A stretch of DNA of 64,000 bases from Sanghuangporus weigelae (lineage: Eukaryota > Basidiomycota > Agaricomycetes > Hymenochaetales > Hymenochaetaceae). Shown in pieces: positions 34,163 to 49,045 of this stretch. Location: contig CP137323.1 in assembly GCA_033182465.1 (NCBI GenBank), positions 2,542,001 to 2,606,000 of the forward strand, given 5' to 3'. Below the pieces are notes generated by a model. The model ran no database searches and was not told the DNA's origin. It was given only the letters and a program-made list of their open reading frames with translations. Numbering within the stretch: position 1 is the first letter of the stretch; each line of letters begins with the position of its first letter. A program made the translations under genes and the position numbers.

Positions 34163-34792
34163 ATGTCAAACCCAGACTGGCGCTGGCCGCAACAACACGT
34201 ACCGTTCGATCAAAATCCCTCTTATCCCACGGCCAATGCGCAACAACCGTTCGTCAACTTTCTTGCAACCCAGTCCGGTTCGATGAATGGTGCTCTTGTG
34301 CCAACTACGAATCAGAACTCCGGACAACAGTTTCCTCGACATGTTCAGTACAATTACGGCACAATGGCCAGTCAGGGTGAACAGGGAAGCTCAAATTGGC
34401 AGCAGCAATTCCAGCACTACAACCCTCAGAACCTTAGTCTCACTAATGGTTTGCCGAGGCGGTCCGTGGCCTGCGAGGCTTGTAGGAAAGCACGTCGTAG
34501 AGTAGGTACTTCGCATCTCCTTGTCGTAATACCAGCTGACATCTGGCGTGGTCGATTGATCAGTGTGTACGGCCTGAGATTCCTGGATACGACCCAGCAC
34601 TCTTGACTTGTCAGTCTTGCATGGGACAGGTCATTCCTTGCGTTACGGTCAGTTTGTTTGTCGTTTCTGACGTTGAACATGAGACTAAGCCAGTCGTATC
34701 TTTTATTTTTTTTCGTACCTTTACTTCCCTCTTTACTCCCTATATGACATTATCACTCGCAGAAGACTAAACGGACTCATCCCTCCACTTAA
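34163..34792 (+). CDS. Stand-alone Zn2Cys6 microprotein G (150 aa)
   Basis: Exons 34163-34501, 34564-34647 and 34763-34792. About 100 residues rich in Gln, Asn, Pro and Ser lead to the family motif GLPRRSVAC and a C-terminal zinc cluster: Cys104, 107, 114, 129, 132 and 139, spacing x2, x6, x14, x2, x6, with RKARRR between Cys2 and Cys3. The longer loop (x14) differs from copies A, B, C and F but is within the range known for Zn2Cys6 domains. Intron 1 (GTAGGT...GATCAG, phase 0) precedes Cys114 and intron 2 (GTCAGT...CTCGCAG, longer than in relatives) follows Cys139 by two residues. The final exon codes KTKRTHPST. The Gln/Asn-rich region could be an activation domain. It lies 1.4 kb after the MITE and before the FAD oxidase cluster. 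Confidence 0.8.
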
Positions 34793-35275
34793 TGGCGGAG
34801 AATCTTCTGCTGAGACACTGCTGATAGCCTGTGCTTGATACTCATCGGCTATGAAGCATGTCTTTCTCTAACCCCCTTTTCATCTCTTTGGACATTCTAT
34901 GATGCCAATTTCGAGATTCCTTGATCTGCCTGCAATCGGTTTCAATATTCCTCATTTTCGTCCTTGAGTCTGCTTTCTAGAAAAGATTGATATTTTGATA
35001 CCCCTACGTTGTACTTTATAGCGCTGTCGCGCTGATACCCGCTGATCTTTTGATACCCTTTACATGGACTACCGCTTCGTACCACACAGTATCAATTTCT
35101 ATGTACAGTACACAGTGTAGGAATATGGGAACGACATGGACTCTTATGTATATAGGGACATTCTTCATCGTAGAAGTACACATAGCTTGCTGCGAACCTC
35201 TGTAGGTTTAGATGACCTAGTGATGAAGGCTTAGCGAGTCAGTAAATGGAACGCGGTCGCAGACAAGTCGATCTA
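34793..35275. other. 3' flank of the 34163 gene, no gene seen
   Basis: AT-rich non-coding DNA between the microprotein gene and the duplicated oxidase fragment. Confidence 0.5.
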
Positions 35276-35800
35276 TATGATCCAAGATGGTATTGTTATT
35301 ATACAACAATACGAAACTGCTACATATCGAGCTGGACTAGCAGCAGCGAAGGGAAGAAACAGAAAGTAAGAAACCTACTATAAATAACTTGAATGATAAA
35401 TTTGAAAACGCAAGCAAAGTATAACTCACTACATAGTCCTTATCTCAATTCCAAAGATTAATGGAATAATCCGTTACATTCCCCTATTTTTTTAACCCAC
35501 TCGGATATATAAAGGCGACTTCGGTTCCCACTTTGCACGGCTCGCTCACGTTTCCTTCTACGCCCAGGTGCCCAAAGCTATGCCCAAACAATCCGCGTGG
35601 TTCGTGCTTTCGATTGAGTTCGCATAGGTAGTCGCAATTTTGCTGAAGCAGCACATGATAAGCGAGGCAGATACCGGACGAGGAACCATGAGAGAAGTGG
35701 TAGACAAATACTGGTTCGACCGAAGTAAAGATGAGGAAAGTACGACTTACAGGCGGGATGTTCCACCTGAAAGGTGACGAAAACCCTCATAGAGTCCATA
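35276..35800 (-). pseudogene. Duplicated 3' fragment of the FAD-linked oxidase gene
   Basis: This segment repeats about 35960-36420, the 3' end and downstream flank of the adjacent oxidase gene, in the same orientation. Shared pieces include GGTATTGTTATTATACAACA / GGTATTATTTTACAGCA, GGCTCGCTCACGTTTCCTTC / GGTTCGCTCACGTTCCCTTC and GAACAATCCGCGCGGGT versus CAAACAATCCGCGTGGTT. In the fragment the codons for the C-terminal YDPRGLF-type motif are disrupted, and no upstream exons are present. It is a truncated, non-coding tandem copy. Confidence 0.75.
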
Positions 35801-36160
35801 CCGAACGTACATGGGAACTAACTGCTTTCCCCCGAATTCCCTTCCTAGAGATAACGTATGATGCCCTTTGAAACGATGACCCTATATTGAATTTTGTAGC
35901 CTAATACCTCGATTTACGACTTTATTTTTCATGCCCACGCAACCAAGTTTGCGAAAGATTCATGGAGATGGTATTATTTTACAGCAGTACAAAACTACTT
36001 CAGATCGGGCTGGATCAACAACAGTGAAGCCACAGAAAACAAGAAGCGTACTATATACAATGATGGATTCACGATCGAGCGAAAACGCAAACAAGATATA
36101 AGTCGTTCGTCCTCATCTCAATTCCAACACAACAGAGCAGCCCGGTACATCTCCCCTGCC

Positions 36161-39100
36161 TTATTCCTTGAGTTCCCTCGGATGCATGATAGGTGACTTT
36201 GGCTCCCGCTCACACGGTTCGCTCACGTTCCCTTCTTCGTCCAAGGGCCAGAAGGTATGCCTGAACAATCCGCGCGGGTCATATTTTTGTTTGATCTCGC
36301 ATAGGCGATCCCAATTCTGGCCGAAGCAGCCCATGATACGTGAGGCAGATTCGTGGCGACCGAGGAACTTTGAACGGGGCAAGGTTAGCTTACGAGTTCT
36401 CCGAGGAGAGCAAATGGGAAGAAGACGACTAACAGCAGGGTATGGTCCGCCAGTGGATACTGGTGATAGCGTCTTCTCAATCCACTGCAGAACGGAGTAA
36501 TTGATCAGTTAAGTCTCAGAAACAAGCGACACGCAATGCAACTGTATGACAAAGAACTCACATGCTCAGCGGTGGTAACGCACAACGGATCATCATCGTC
36601 GAGCTCCCACTGATGGAACGCCGCAATCGTGAACCCAGCTTCACGTTGTGCTTTGGGAAGACACGTGTCGTCGGCATCTCCAACAGCGCCTCCAGCCAAT
36701 TCGAATAGCCAAGCTAGTTCGGAGAATTGTAAGATTCGTTGTTTTCCATAGAACGTAAGGATGGAAGGATAAAAAACGCACTGCACCCAATTGGCGTATC
36801 TGCGAACTCGTTAACAGTCTTGTGGACAATCTCGTCTGGCAGCGAGGTTATAAGCGCCGATCGAATAAACCACTGGCGACCAGCTACGAACTCAAAGTCA
36901 ACACCATCTCGAACACACAAACATACAGAGCGAAAAAGTCACTCACCTTTCCCTCTCAATATCTGCGCAACGCTATCCTGCTGCGCCAAAAAACTCTTCT
37001 CGCTAACCTCGTTCAGCAAGCACGGTTCGCCATCCCAGCTCTCAATAGCCTCGAGGAACTTCCTCCCTCTTTCTTTGTTCCCAATGTAGCAGAGTTGCAC
37101 GACGACGAGGGAACCTTTATCCGCCGGCCCGGCTGTGAGGAGGACGTTTGCGTAGAGCTCGTGAGGTGCAGACTTGACACAGTCCCGGAAGTGCTTGATG
37201 AGCGAAGCGGCTGTTGATGGGTGGAAGTTGCTAAAGGGGAATAATTAGATATAGATAATGGAGCGGCAAAGTTACATATGTACTTACTAGATGAGGTTAC
37301 CCGCAAAGACTATGGGAACAGGGAAAGCCTTTGCCTTGTATCGCGTCACGACTCCAAAAGCGGGACCAGCACCACGAAGTGCCCACCAAAGGTCTTCACG
37401 ATTGAACCAGAACGAAGAGCATATAAGAAATGGATATAGACAGAATTTCCATCAATGTAAGCGTTCATTTCAAGCCTAGAGATGCATTCAGAGATAAGAG
37501 TCAGACTGACCAGGATGTTCCTCCTCGTTGACGTAAATAATGCTCCCGTCCGCGAGGACCATTTCCACTTCGACTAGGGCGTCGCTTGAGAGTCCGTGCA
37601 GACGAGAGAGAAAACCGAACCCGCCCAGAAGCATCACACTTGAACCGTTAGGATGCGCAGCTCTGAAAATCATGAGGGAAATGTATAACAATTATTATAA
37701 TGATTTTCTCTAGCGAACGCGTACGCACAGAGGGATATGATACGCCACTTCTCCGGTATTCCCTCCAGGAGACATGGCAGGTAAAGGATGTGTAGCGGTA
37801 AAAATGTCGATATCCTTCTGTTTCTCTCCGGCACCGAAGGACACGTACGCATGGGGGTGGACAGGGGTCAATGCCTAATTACAAAAAATCAGTAAATAGG
37901 CATTGTGGGACGATGCTACTGTAAAGTATGACTGGACGTGACGTACATCTGTCAGGAAACTCGGCCTTGCGGGTCCATCGACACTGTCCACCATCATTGG
38001 AACGCTCGAAGGACCTGGCCTCTCTTCGCTCTGTTCATATCCCCTAGGCGGACGCACACCAATGGTCGACCTCAAGCCGATTCCCAACACAGGTGCGGGA
38101 GCGCTAGGCGGAGCGCTCATGTACCCAAAGGGATCTTCCGTACGGATGGTAAATGAAGGCGTACGTGAAGGTGGGGGAGGTTCCGCGTATTGAGTAGGTG
38201 TGGGCGTTTCCAGGCTTCTTTCTTCGGAGGAGTGATATTGTAAATGGGAGACGAGGGACGGTTGGTCATGAAATCCTGCTGAGATGGAGGACAGGATGCC
38301 TAGCGCTTCTGCCGTACCTATTCCGCCGCTATGACTTCCTTCGTGCTCCTTGGAAGAGTCACCGCTCTTGGGTCTGGGAGAACCAGGCGCACTACTCGGT
38401 TCGGTAAGCGCAGTAGATGCAGTCGACGTCGAGGCAGAGACGAAAGTTGAGGCGGAGGTAGAAGTTGACATAGAACCATCGTTCGAGAGTGTTCTGCCAG
38501 ATTTGCCGTTCTCGCTCTCAGAAGAGGAACGGCGCGTCATAGTCATGTTACCGCTCCCTAGGCCCGGTTCTGCGCCATTGTTTCTGCCATTTTCTGCCAC
38601 ACTGGCTTCGACCTTTGGAGCAGACGATTCAGACGATCCCGGTGTGGTGGGACTGAAGAGGCTATCGACATCGAGCCGACGTCTCACCGCACGAGACGGT
38701 TCGTCAATGTCGAGGTTGCCTGTCTGCAAGAACTTTGCGACGAGCGCGTCATGCGGCAATTGACTTGAGCCCGAACTGAATATCAGAGCTGAAGATATGT
38801 CCGCACTACGCCTCCTCTTTCCGTTGTTTACCTCTTTGCCATTCTCACCGCTTGCTGCCGTCCCCTCGACAGACTCATTTGATGCAATCTTGCTTGAAAT
38901 CCCGTCATCTTTCGCCTTCCCTTTTTCATCCCGCCCGAACGTCGACATATCACGCAAGCTCGTGTACTCTTTTCCTCCCTCGGAAGGCGAAGGAGCTTCA
39001 ATATAAATCCCATTTAACTTGCTCAAGTCGACGACGACGTCTCCGTTGATCGCCCATCCTGCTATACCATATCCTCCAGCCTTGATGGAGGGGTGGAGAG

Positions 39101-39712
39101 CATTTTTGGTACAGAATTTCAGTATTCTGTACAAACGGAATGAATAAGCACGAATATAAGAAGTGGAAAGCAATGTATGTGTAAAGCATGGCCAAGTTTA
39201 AGCGCGCTCGAGGCTAATACCTGCTAATACTCGGCTAATCTTGTACGCGAAGATCAGAGCAATCACGTGATCGTGTCTCAGCTCCGCGCTTCTCCGCGGC
39301 CTTACGTGTGCAAACATCAACCAGACAAAGCTTTGCGCGGCTTTGCATAAGGCAAGCATAAAACGGGATGTAGACTCACTTGCTCACGTCTTCTGTGCTA
39401 GTTGGGATCACGGCGACTTTTGCGGGCGTAACGACATTGCCGTTGAAAATGGTCGTGTGAGGCTTGAAGCTGAACGTTGTCGGTGTTAGAATTGCTTAGC
39501 AAGTTTCAAACAGAAAAGACAGTAAAGTAAACTCACTCTATATCGGGCCTCGCAAACACCTCTCCATGAACAAGTTCTTTTAGTTCATCAACGAGTTCTT
39601 GGGAGAGGGAAGGATAACTCCCATCAGAGACGCCGCTCGGGTGGGGTTGACGACTCTGATACGGTATGTCAATAGCAGAAGGAGGGGTTGGAGTAGATTG
39701 CATCGTTGGCAT
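36161..39712 (-). CDS. FAD-linked oxidase (PCMH/berberine-bridge-like) with a large disordered insertion
   Basis: Minus-strand gene of about ten exons. N-terminal exon 39712 to about 39541 (LVDELKELVHGEVF), then FSFKPHTTIFNG and VAVIPTSTEDVS, then the FAD-binding exon with AGGYGIAGWAINGDVVVDLSKLN. Further exons read NGSSVMLLGGFGFLSRLHGL, LRGAGPAFGVVTRYK, GAGEKQKDIDIF and, at the end, NWDRLCEIKQKYDPRGLF near the C terminus, the YDPxxxF motif of berberine-bridge-like enzymes. These proteins bind FAD and oxidise an organic substrate with O2. The GGHS histidine that binds FAD covalently in BBE enzymes is replaced (GGYG), so FAD is probably not held there. Uniquely, about 330 Ser-rich, low-complexity residues with a GKRRRS basic patch are inserted between DLSKLN and ALTPVHPHAYVSF. 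Start chosen at 39712; earlier in-frame ATGs exist. Confidence 0.78.
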
Positions 39713-41045
39713 GGATGAAGGAGAAAAGAAAGGTGTGTGGCGTCTGTTCCCGTTTGAGGGTTGATAGAAGCGCTGTGTTGAGCCGGGTATATATGAGGAC
39801 GGGAAGAGAATGTATAGTAACAAATTTAGATGGAAATTGAAGCTTAGCGTTGTGGAGCAGTCCCGAGTGCTGCCCGAGTGTACGGCAGCGGTAGCGGAAA
39901 TGGGTCAACTAAGTAAGTAAATATCATCAACATTCTTCATCCTCTCTCGACGCTTCTTTCAGGGACACTCCAGCGTCTGTGTCACTCACTGTTCGGATAG
40001 ATCAGAAACAGTCACTGAGTTAGTCATTTATCTGATAGAGCAGTCGAGGTTTGGGAGGGTGACGAGACTGGCCTGGCCAGCCGACAATATATGCGTGCGT
40101 TGAAGCGAGAAGGAGAGAGTGAATTATTGAGGAGCTGTGGTGGGGTTGGAAGCCGGGAGCGGACCGAGCCGTACCGAGTCGAAGGCGAAGGAGAAGAGTC
40201 GGATTTTGGGCGTTGTCATGTCACGCATATGGACTTTATCCACCCCTTGTCCAATCAGCGTGCGTGTGCGGTATAACTGTAATGCACTGTTATAGCTACG
40301 ACGATCTCGCCCCATACGTCCTCAACACGTGCAGAACAGAGAAATAATGTTCTTTTTACATCAGTATCCGTGTGTACTGGAGTTTCAGGGATGCAAATTA
40401 TTTGTTCTTTCATCCGCTCTCATTCCATTCCACTCCACGGGCGGCCAACTCGCGGTTTCTCGCGCAATGATTATCTTCCTTTGTACCCCTCCTCGTGATC
40501 GGTGTGCCGCCGGCACCCTGAATCGACAGCGCTTCGCTATTCCCTCATCTATTCGGTCGGAACGGGGATATCGTACGGTAGTCTGCCTGAAGGCATAACG
40601 CGTCCTTAGTGATTTCTATGCAATAATATTAATGCCGTATTTCCTCACCGGTGTTCCGGCGTTCCGTACCTATCGGGTCCTGCGCTCCCAAATGCCGACA
40701 AATCAGCACCGAAGGTCCAAGGTAAAAATGTCAATGGAGTTACGGGGACCTGATGAGATGTGAATGTCTCAGAACAGGAAGATTTGGTCGCAGATTAGAT
40801 TTGCGCGCTCTAGAAGACGAAAGTTTGATCGGAGATTAGATTTTGACGCGCTCTAGACTAGAAGACAGTCCCGTGACGTGCTCTTCCATTCGATCACGAT
40901 CACTTCGAGTCACTTCGCTGTCGCTGTCGCGTGCGGTGTGCTTCGCTGGGCCATCTCCTCAAAGAAGAAAGTCGCATATCAACACATACCATTCCGGTAA
41001 TACAATTTTCTGTTAGCTCTTGAACGTATTTGCTTTCGGAATCGA
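39713..41045. other. Divergent promoter region between the oxidase gene and the F-box/RCC1 pseudogene
   Basis: No gene is seen. It contains the short direct repeat at 40784-40866 and the 5' flank of both neighbours. Small frames at 40091-40315 and 40329-40598 have no support. Confidence 0.5.
40784..40866. repeat. Two-copy imperfect direct repeat (~42 bp unit)
   Basis: GATTAGATTTGCGCGCTCTAG is followed by GATTAGATTTTGACGCGCTC, each next to TAGAAGAC. It lies in the promoter region of the F-box/RCC1 pseudogene. Confidence 0.6.
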
Positions 41046-43033
41046 TGCCCAACAACTCGTTCTCAGATCCTCCAGTGGGTGGAATTAGTACTTATTAATC
41101 ATCTTCTAATGATCCTCCCTATACGCGACTTACTCGCATTGGATACTACGAATAGCTACTATTCGGCCGTATGCAACGATGAGACTCTCTGGAAGATGAA
41201 ATGCAAAAAGGACTTCGATTTCTCGGAGTCTAGCGTGGCGAGAACGAAGGGATGGAAATTCGTCTACAAACGAAACACAAAAGTCTTCGTTTGCGGGTAG
41301 GTAAACGTCAGTCACTTCGTTCAGCACGTTGCACACGGATACTTTTTATCTCTCCCTCCCTTTTTAGTGGCTTCAGTGCTGTGGAACTCGGCGTCCCGAG
41401 AGATGGGTCGGGTCTGGATACGGAGTATAAGAACGGCATTCCAATACCTATGCGAGTGGATTTCCCTAATAAACTTGCGATTGTAGATCTCGTAATAGTA
41501 TGTCACTGACTCGCTGATACAGTAATTATTACTTAATCCATGATCTATTTCTGTCTTTCCATGCTCTGGTCTGGACTCTTGAGGCCGGGTCTATGTCTGG
41601 GGTAGGGTTTTCCATATGCAGAGTCTTTTACAGAAGTTTATCTATCTCACCTTCTCGACTACAAGGTGCTCTAGATGCTCGCGTAATCGTTCCAGAAACT
41701 GGAAGTAGCTTTGGATTTTCGAATCCCGGGGGGACAATCAACAATACCGTTGCGACTGGGGCTTCCTGACCGCATTTGCTGGTTGAGGTAAATTATTTCT
41801 ACTTCAACTATCGACGATAAAGATATTAATCGTTTGAACACAGCTGCGGACGTGAACATTCGTTGGCTTTGGATGATAAAAACCGGATTTGGATATTCTT
41901 GTCATGGGGAATGCCGTTCCGCCTCGTCAGCACGGCGTTAGATTGTTCCTCTTCCAAGTCGACGCCGTTACAAGCTACTTGTGGATCGACATACGACGCT
42001 GTATTTACCGCCCCAGGCGATGTGTACATTTGGTGGCCTTTTATTGGGTCCACGCAACAGGAGATTGAGCAGACGATGGGTCGGGTCTTCACCGATGAAG
42101 ACATGAGAATTTTCGAGACGCCGAGAGGGACGATACCTTGCAAGACATGGGATCTTCACCACAATCCATTAAGACTTTCCGCCTTTTCCAAGCTTCCATG
42201 ACTGTCTGGGTCTAGCGGCGGCCAAGAACATGACGATGAAGAGACTACGAGGATAGTCAAAATTACTGGCATGGATAATGTTCTGATTGGATTGACAAAC
42301 AAGAGGCACGTCGTCAAGTTCGGTGGTCTGGACGATAAGACGCATGCCGAACGCAATCAATGACAATATGTGGGCCCGTCTTCCTAAGGAGAGATTGGTG
42401 CTTGGGCCTACCGTATGTTGTTTTACAGCTTCCGAATTCCAGCGAAGCAGGCAAGATTCGGGCTCTTCCAGCTCTAGCTGGAAATCGGATGATGGTACTT
42501 CGGAGGCGACGCGGCGGTCACGACCGCCAAAGGAAATACGGATCGTGAACGTATGTCCCACCACCATCAGCCTCGTTTTCATTCACGTTCCTGACTGGTT
42601 CTACGACATCTCTGTTCCATAGATCACCGCGTGTTCCACGCGATTCGCCGCATACACAGACGAAAACATATCCATCGTCTTGCTCGGGGATGGCAACACA
42701 AGTCCGGAAAGCAGGCCTGTAGCACAACCTGACTATCTAGACAAGGACATTTTCTCTGTGGTTCTCGGAGACCATCACAGCGCGGCGTTATCTACGAACG
42801 GGAGATGGTATACGCAGGGCTCGTACTACATTCAGGAAGTCGGCTTTGGATTCTGGCAGCCCTCGGGCATACCCCTCTCGACTGAAGTTGTCTTCGACCG
42901 CAGGTACTGGCTCAAGAAGGAGTGGTCTTGCTTTGCTGCGACCGTGGCAAGATGTCCGTCCGGCGCTTTGGTCATCGAATTAGATTCCGAGGCAAGAAGT
43001 TGGTTTCGATTTGAAGGAATAGAGCTTTGCTGA
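41046..43033 (+). pseudogene. F-box / RCC1-repeat protein (SAF1-like) pseudogene
   Basis: Pieces read in order as an F-box (VELVLINHLLMILPIRDLLALD...CNDETLW, 41079-41200), GWKFVYKR, then RCC1-type repeat motifs: GRVYVWG (about 41586), LGLPDRICWL, HSLALDDKNRIWIFLSWG, DVYIWWPF, ITGMDNVLIGLTNK and SVVLGDHHSAALS, ending ALVIEL near 42980. This is the layout of SAF1-like F-box proteins, which recruit substrates to SCF ubiquitin ligases. The gene is broken: no in-frame start is found before the F-box, the frame shifts between SFHAL and GRVYVWG, a TGA interrupts the frame at about 42199, and another stop and shift occur near 42360. Some introns (41823-41845 region, 42552-42622) are still recognisable. 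I cannot exclude a few sequencing errors, but four lesions argue for a pseudogene. Confidence 0.65.
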
Positions 43034-43436
43034 ATTGTTTTCTCCCCTGTATTTGGAATAGTGCGACAAGATGAAGACTAGCAGTAGCGCGTTTGACAAA
43101 AGGCACTGGATCAATGGATCTCCCAGGGAGGGGATGGCTGCGGTCTAGCACGTTACCGTCATAGTGCACGCATAGACGCATTAGATAACATTCCGCAAAA
43201 TATTGAAGCAAAGATAGAACAAACGGATAAGGCCACGTAAAGTCTAAAGATAATAATGTATGGCAAATACATAGATACCGAATGTGCAAAGTTCCTATAT
43301 GAATGTACCGAATTCTAACATTGCGATGAATGAAGGGAAGAACACGCAGGAGTCAAGTGAAGACATGTGGTCAAAATTGAATGAACACGGTATAGAAAGT
43401 GGTTCACGCACTGAACCCGAGCCCAGCCCCAATGTA
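43034..43436. other. Convergent 3' flanks, no gene seen
   Basis: Short non-coding interval between the F-box/RCC1 pseudogene and the end of the minus-strand P-type ATPase gene. Confidence 0.5.
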
Positions 43437-47565
<4,129 letters not shown>

Positions 47566-47819
47566 GATGATAGTGGAATATTATGAAAATAATAGAGTTT
47601 ATTTTGAATGCAGCTTTGAGGTCATTCATCAACGAGCGGAAACGACACGTCGCGGCATTAATTAGAACTGCGGATACAGGAATAGTTGTAATCGTGGGAA
47701 CTCAGTTATATTACAAAGTATTACCGTTGTATCTGTGGGTGGGAACATACGCCTGATGTTTGATATTTATATTCGAACCCGAATTCGAGTCATTCCTTGG
47801 CCCTCTCGCCGCCCCTCTC
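47566..47819. promoter_or_regulatory. Divergent intergenic region between PMR1 and the SR-rich tandem pair
   Basis: About 250 bp separates the PMR1 start on the minus strand from the SR-rich reading frame on the plus strand, so it must hold the PMR1 promoter. No specific site can be named. Confidence 0.35.
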
Positions 47820-48650
47820 ATGTTCAACGACCAGTGGCACGCAGTGATTCGGGGATCCAACAGAGCTTCCTCATCTAGTCGCGCCGAGAGTGAGCAGAGT
47901 GGTTCCCGGCATGAAGATAGACCTTATAATGAGACTAGAGAATCCCGGGACCGCGACCTCATAGAAGACATGCAGAAAAAACCACCTGGAGATGATAGGC
48001 GCAGTTTTCGCCCTCGTGATGAACGTGAATGGGATGCAGAATCTCGGGGACAGCGATCCCAAGCCTGTTCGTCATCGCAATTATTCTCCTCTGCCATCAC
48101 AGCACCGTCCTCCAAAACGTCGTTACCGTTCGTACGGAACGTACTCAAATAGTCGTTTATTTTCACGCGGACGCAGCAGGGACCATCGGCCCGAGAGTGG
48201 AGATAAAAACAGATGTGCATGTTTCACCTGTCAAGGTGAAGCTGATCAAGGACGCCAATACGATGGCAGTCGTTACGAAGGCTCTAATTATCGATTATCC
48301 ATGCTCTCACCGCGTCGCAGATGTCCCGAGACTACTCACGTTCAAGATCTCCTCGCAGAGGTGAATACCAGAAGCGCAACAGGATACGGGAAAGAAGCCT
48401 GAGTCGATCTTACAAGCGGCACTCGAGGCTACGTTCCCATTCACTAACTCGGAAAAATTATCGAGGAAGACGATGTCGCTCCCAGTCAAGTTCCAGCTCA
48501 AGTTCAAGTTCTTCCTCGTCTTCTTATGAGAGCAGTGACACAGATGTACACCAGACGAAAGGGAAAGATAATCATCGCAAGAGGAGCCCCAAGAGGAACA
48601 AGAGATCAAAGAGTAAGGCCAAGGTATGCGCCCACCTTACTTCCACCTGG
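47820..48650 (+). pseudogene. Decayed SR-rich paralogue of the neighbouring SCI1-like gene
   Basis: A reading frame from ATG 47820 (MFNDQWHAVIRGSNR) continues through REWDAESRG, shifts to a second frame with PKRRYRSYGTYSNSRLFSRG, and shifts again to MSRDYSRSRSPRRGEYQKR, a poly-Ser run and RSPKRNKRSKSKAK before a donor-like GTATGC. The same order (SRSPPRKRR..., Ser run, DKHRKRSRSRDRKEKKKSK, donor) forms exon 1 of the gene at 49046. The downstream exons with the conserved WGKYGII block are absent. Two frameshifts plus missing exons point to a truncated tandem copy. Splicing could rescue one shift but not obviously both. Confidence 0.5.
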
Positions 48651-49045
48651 CTGTGTTGATACAGGACAATGATGTCGTCCTAGATTGGGCCTCTGCACTC
48701 CCAGTGATCAATGCTTGTGCGCGATTTTTTTCAGAGTTGGAATTCCTCGCCAAAAGAGCGACTGAAGGGACCTCCAATGGACCTTTTCATAAGTAATAAG
48801 TGCTTCAGAGCAGGGACTTGAAGGAACAGTCCTGAGAGCAATTCTTGGTAGATGACGATTAGTTTAATGCTGTATTGAGATCGTTTATGCAGACACGAAA
48901 ATAAATCATTTTTGAAAAGGAAAATGTAATTTAGACTCTGATGGTTCGGTGAATTGTAATCGTGAGAATTTTCATTTGTAATCCCTCCTGTGCAAGTTGG
49001 CCGTCGATCATTTATTTACGGTGTTCCCCACTCAACACCCACAAC
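48651..49045. other. Spacer between the SR-rich pseudogene and gene
   Basis: Non-coding DNA with the promoter of the 49046 gene; no TATA box is clear. Confidence 0.45.

Noticed and set aside
38350-38763. 137-codon plus-strand frame
   Set aside because: Shadow of the Ser-rich insertion in the FAD oxidase; codon bias of the minus strand explains it.
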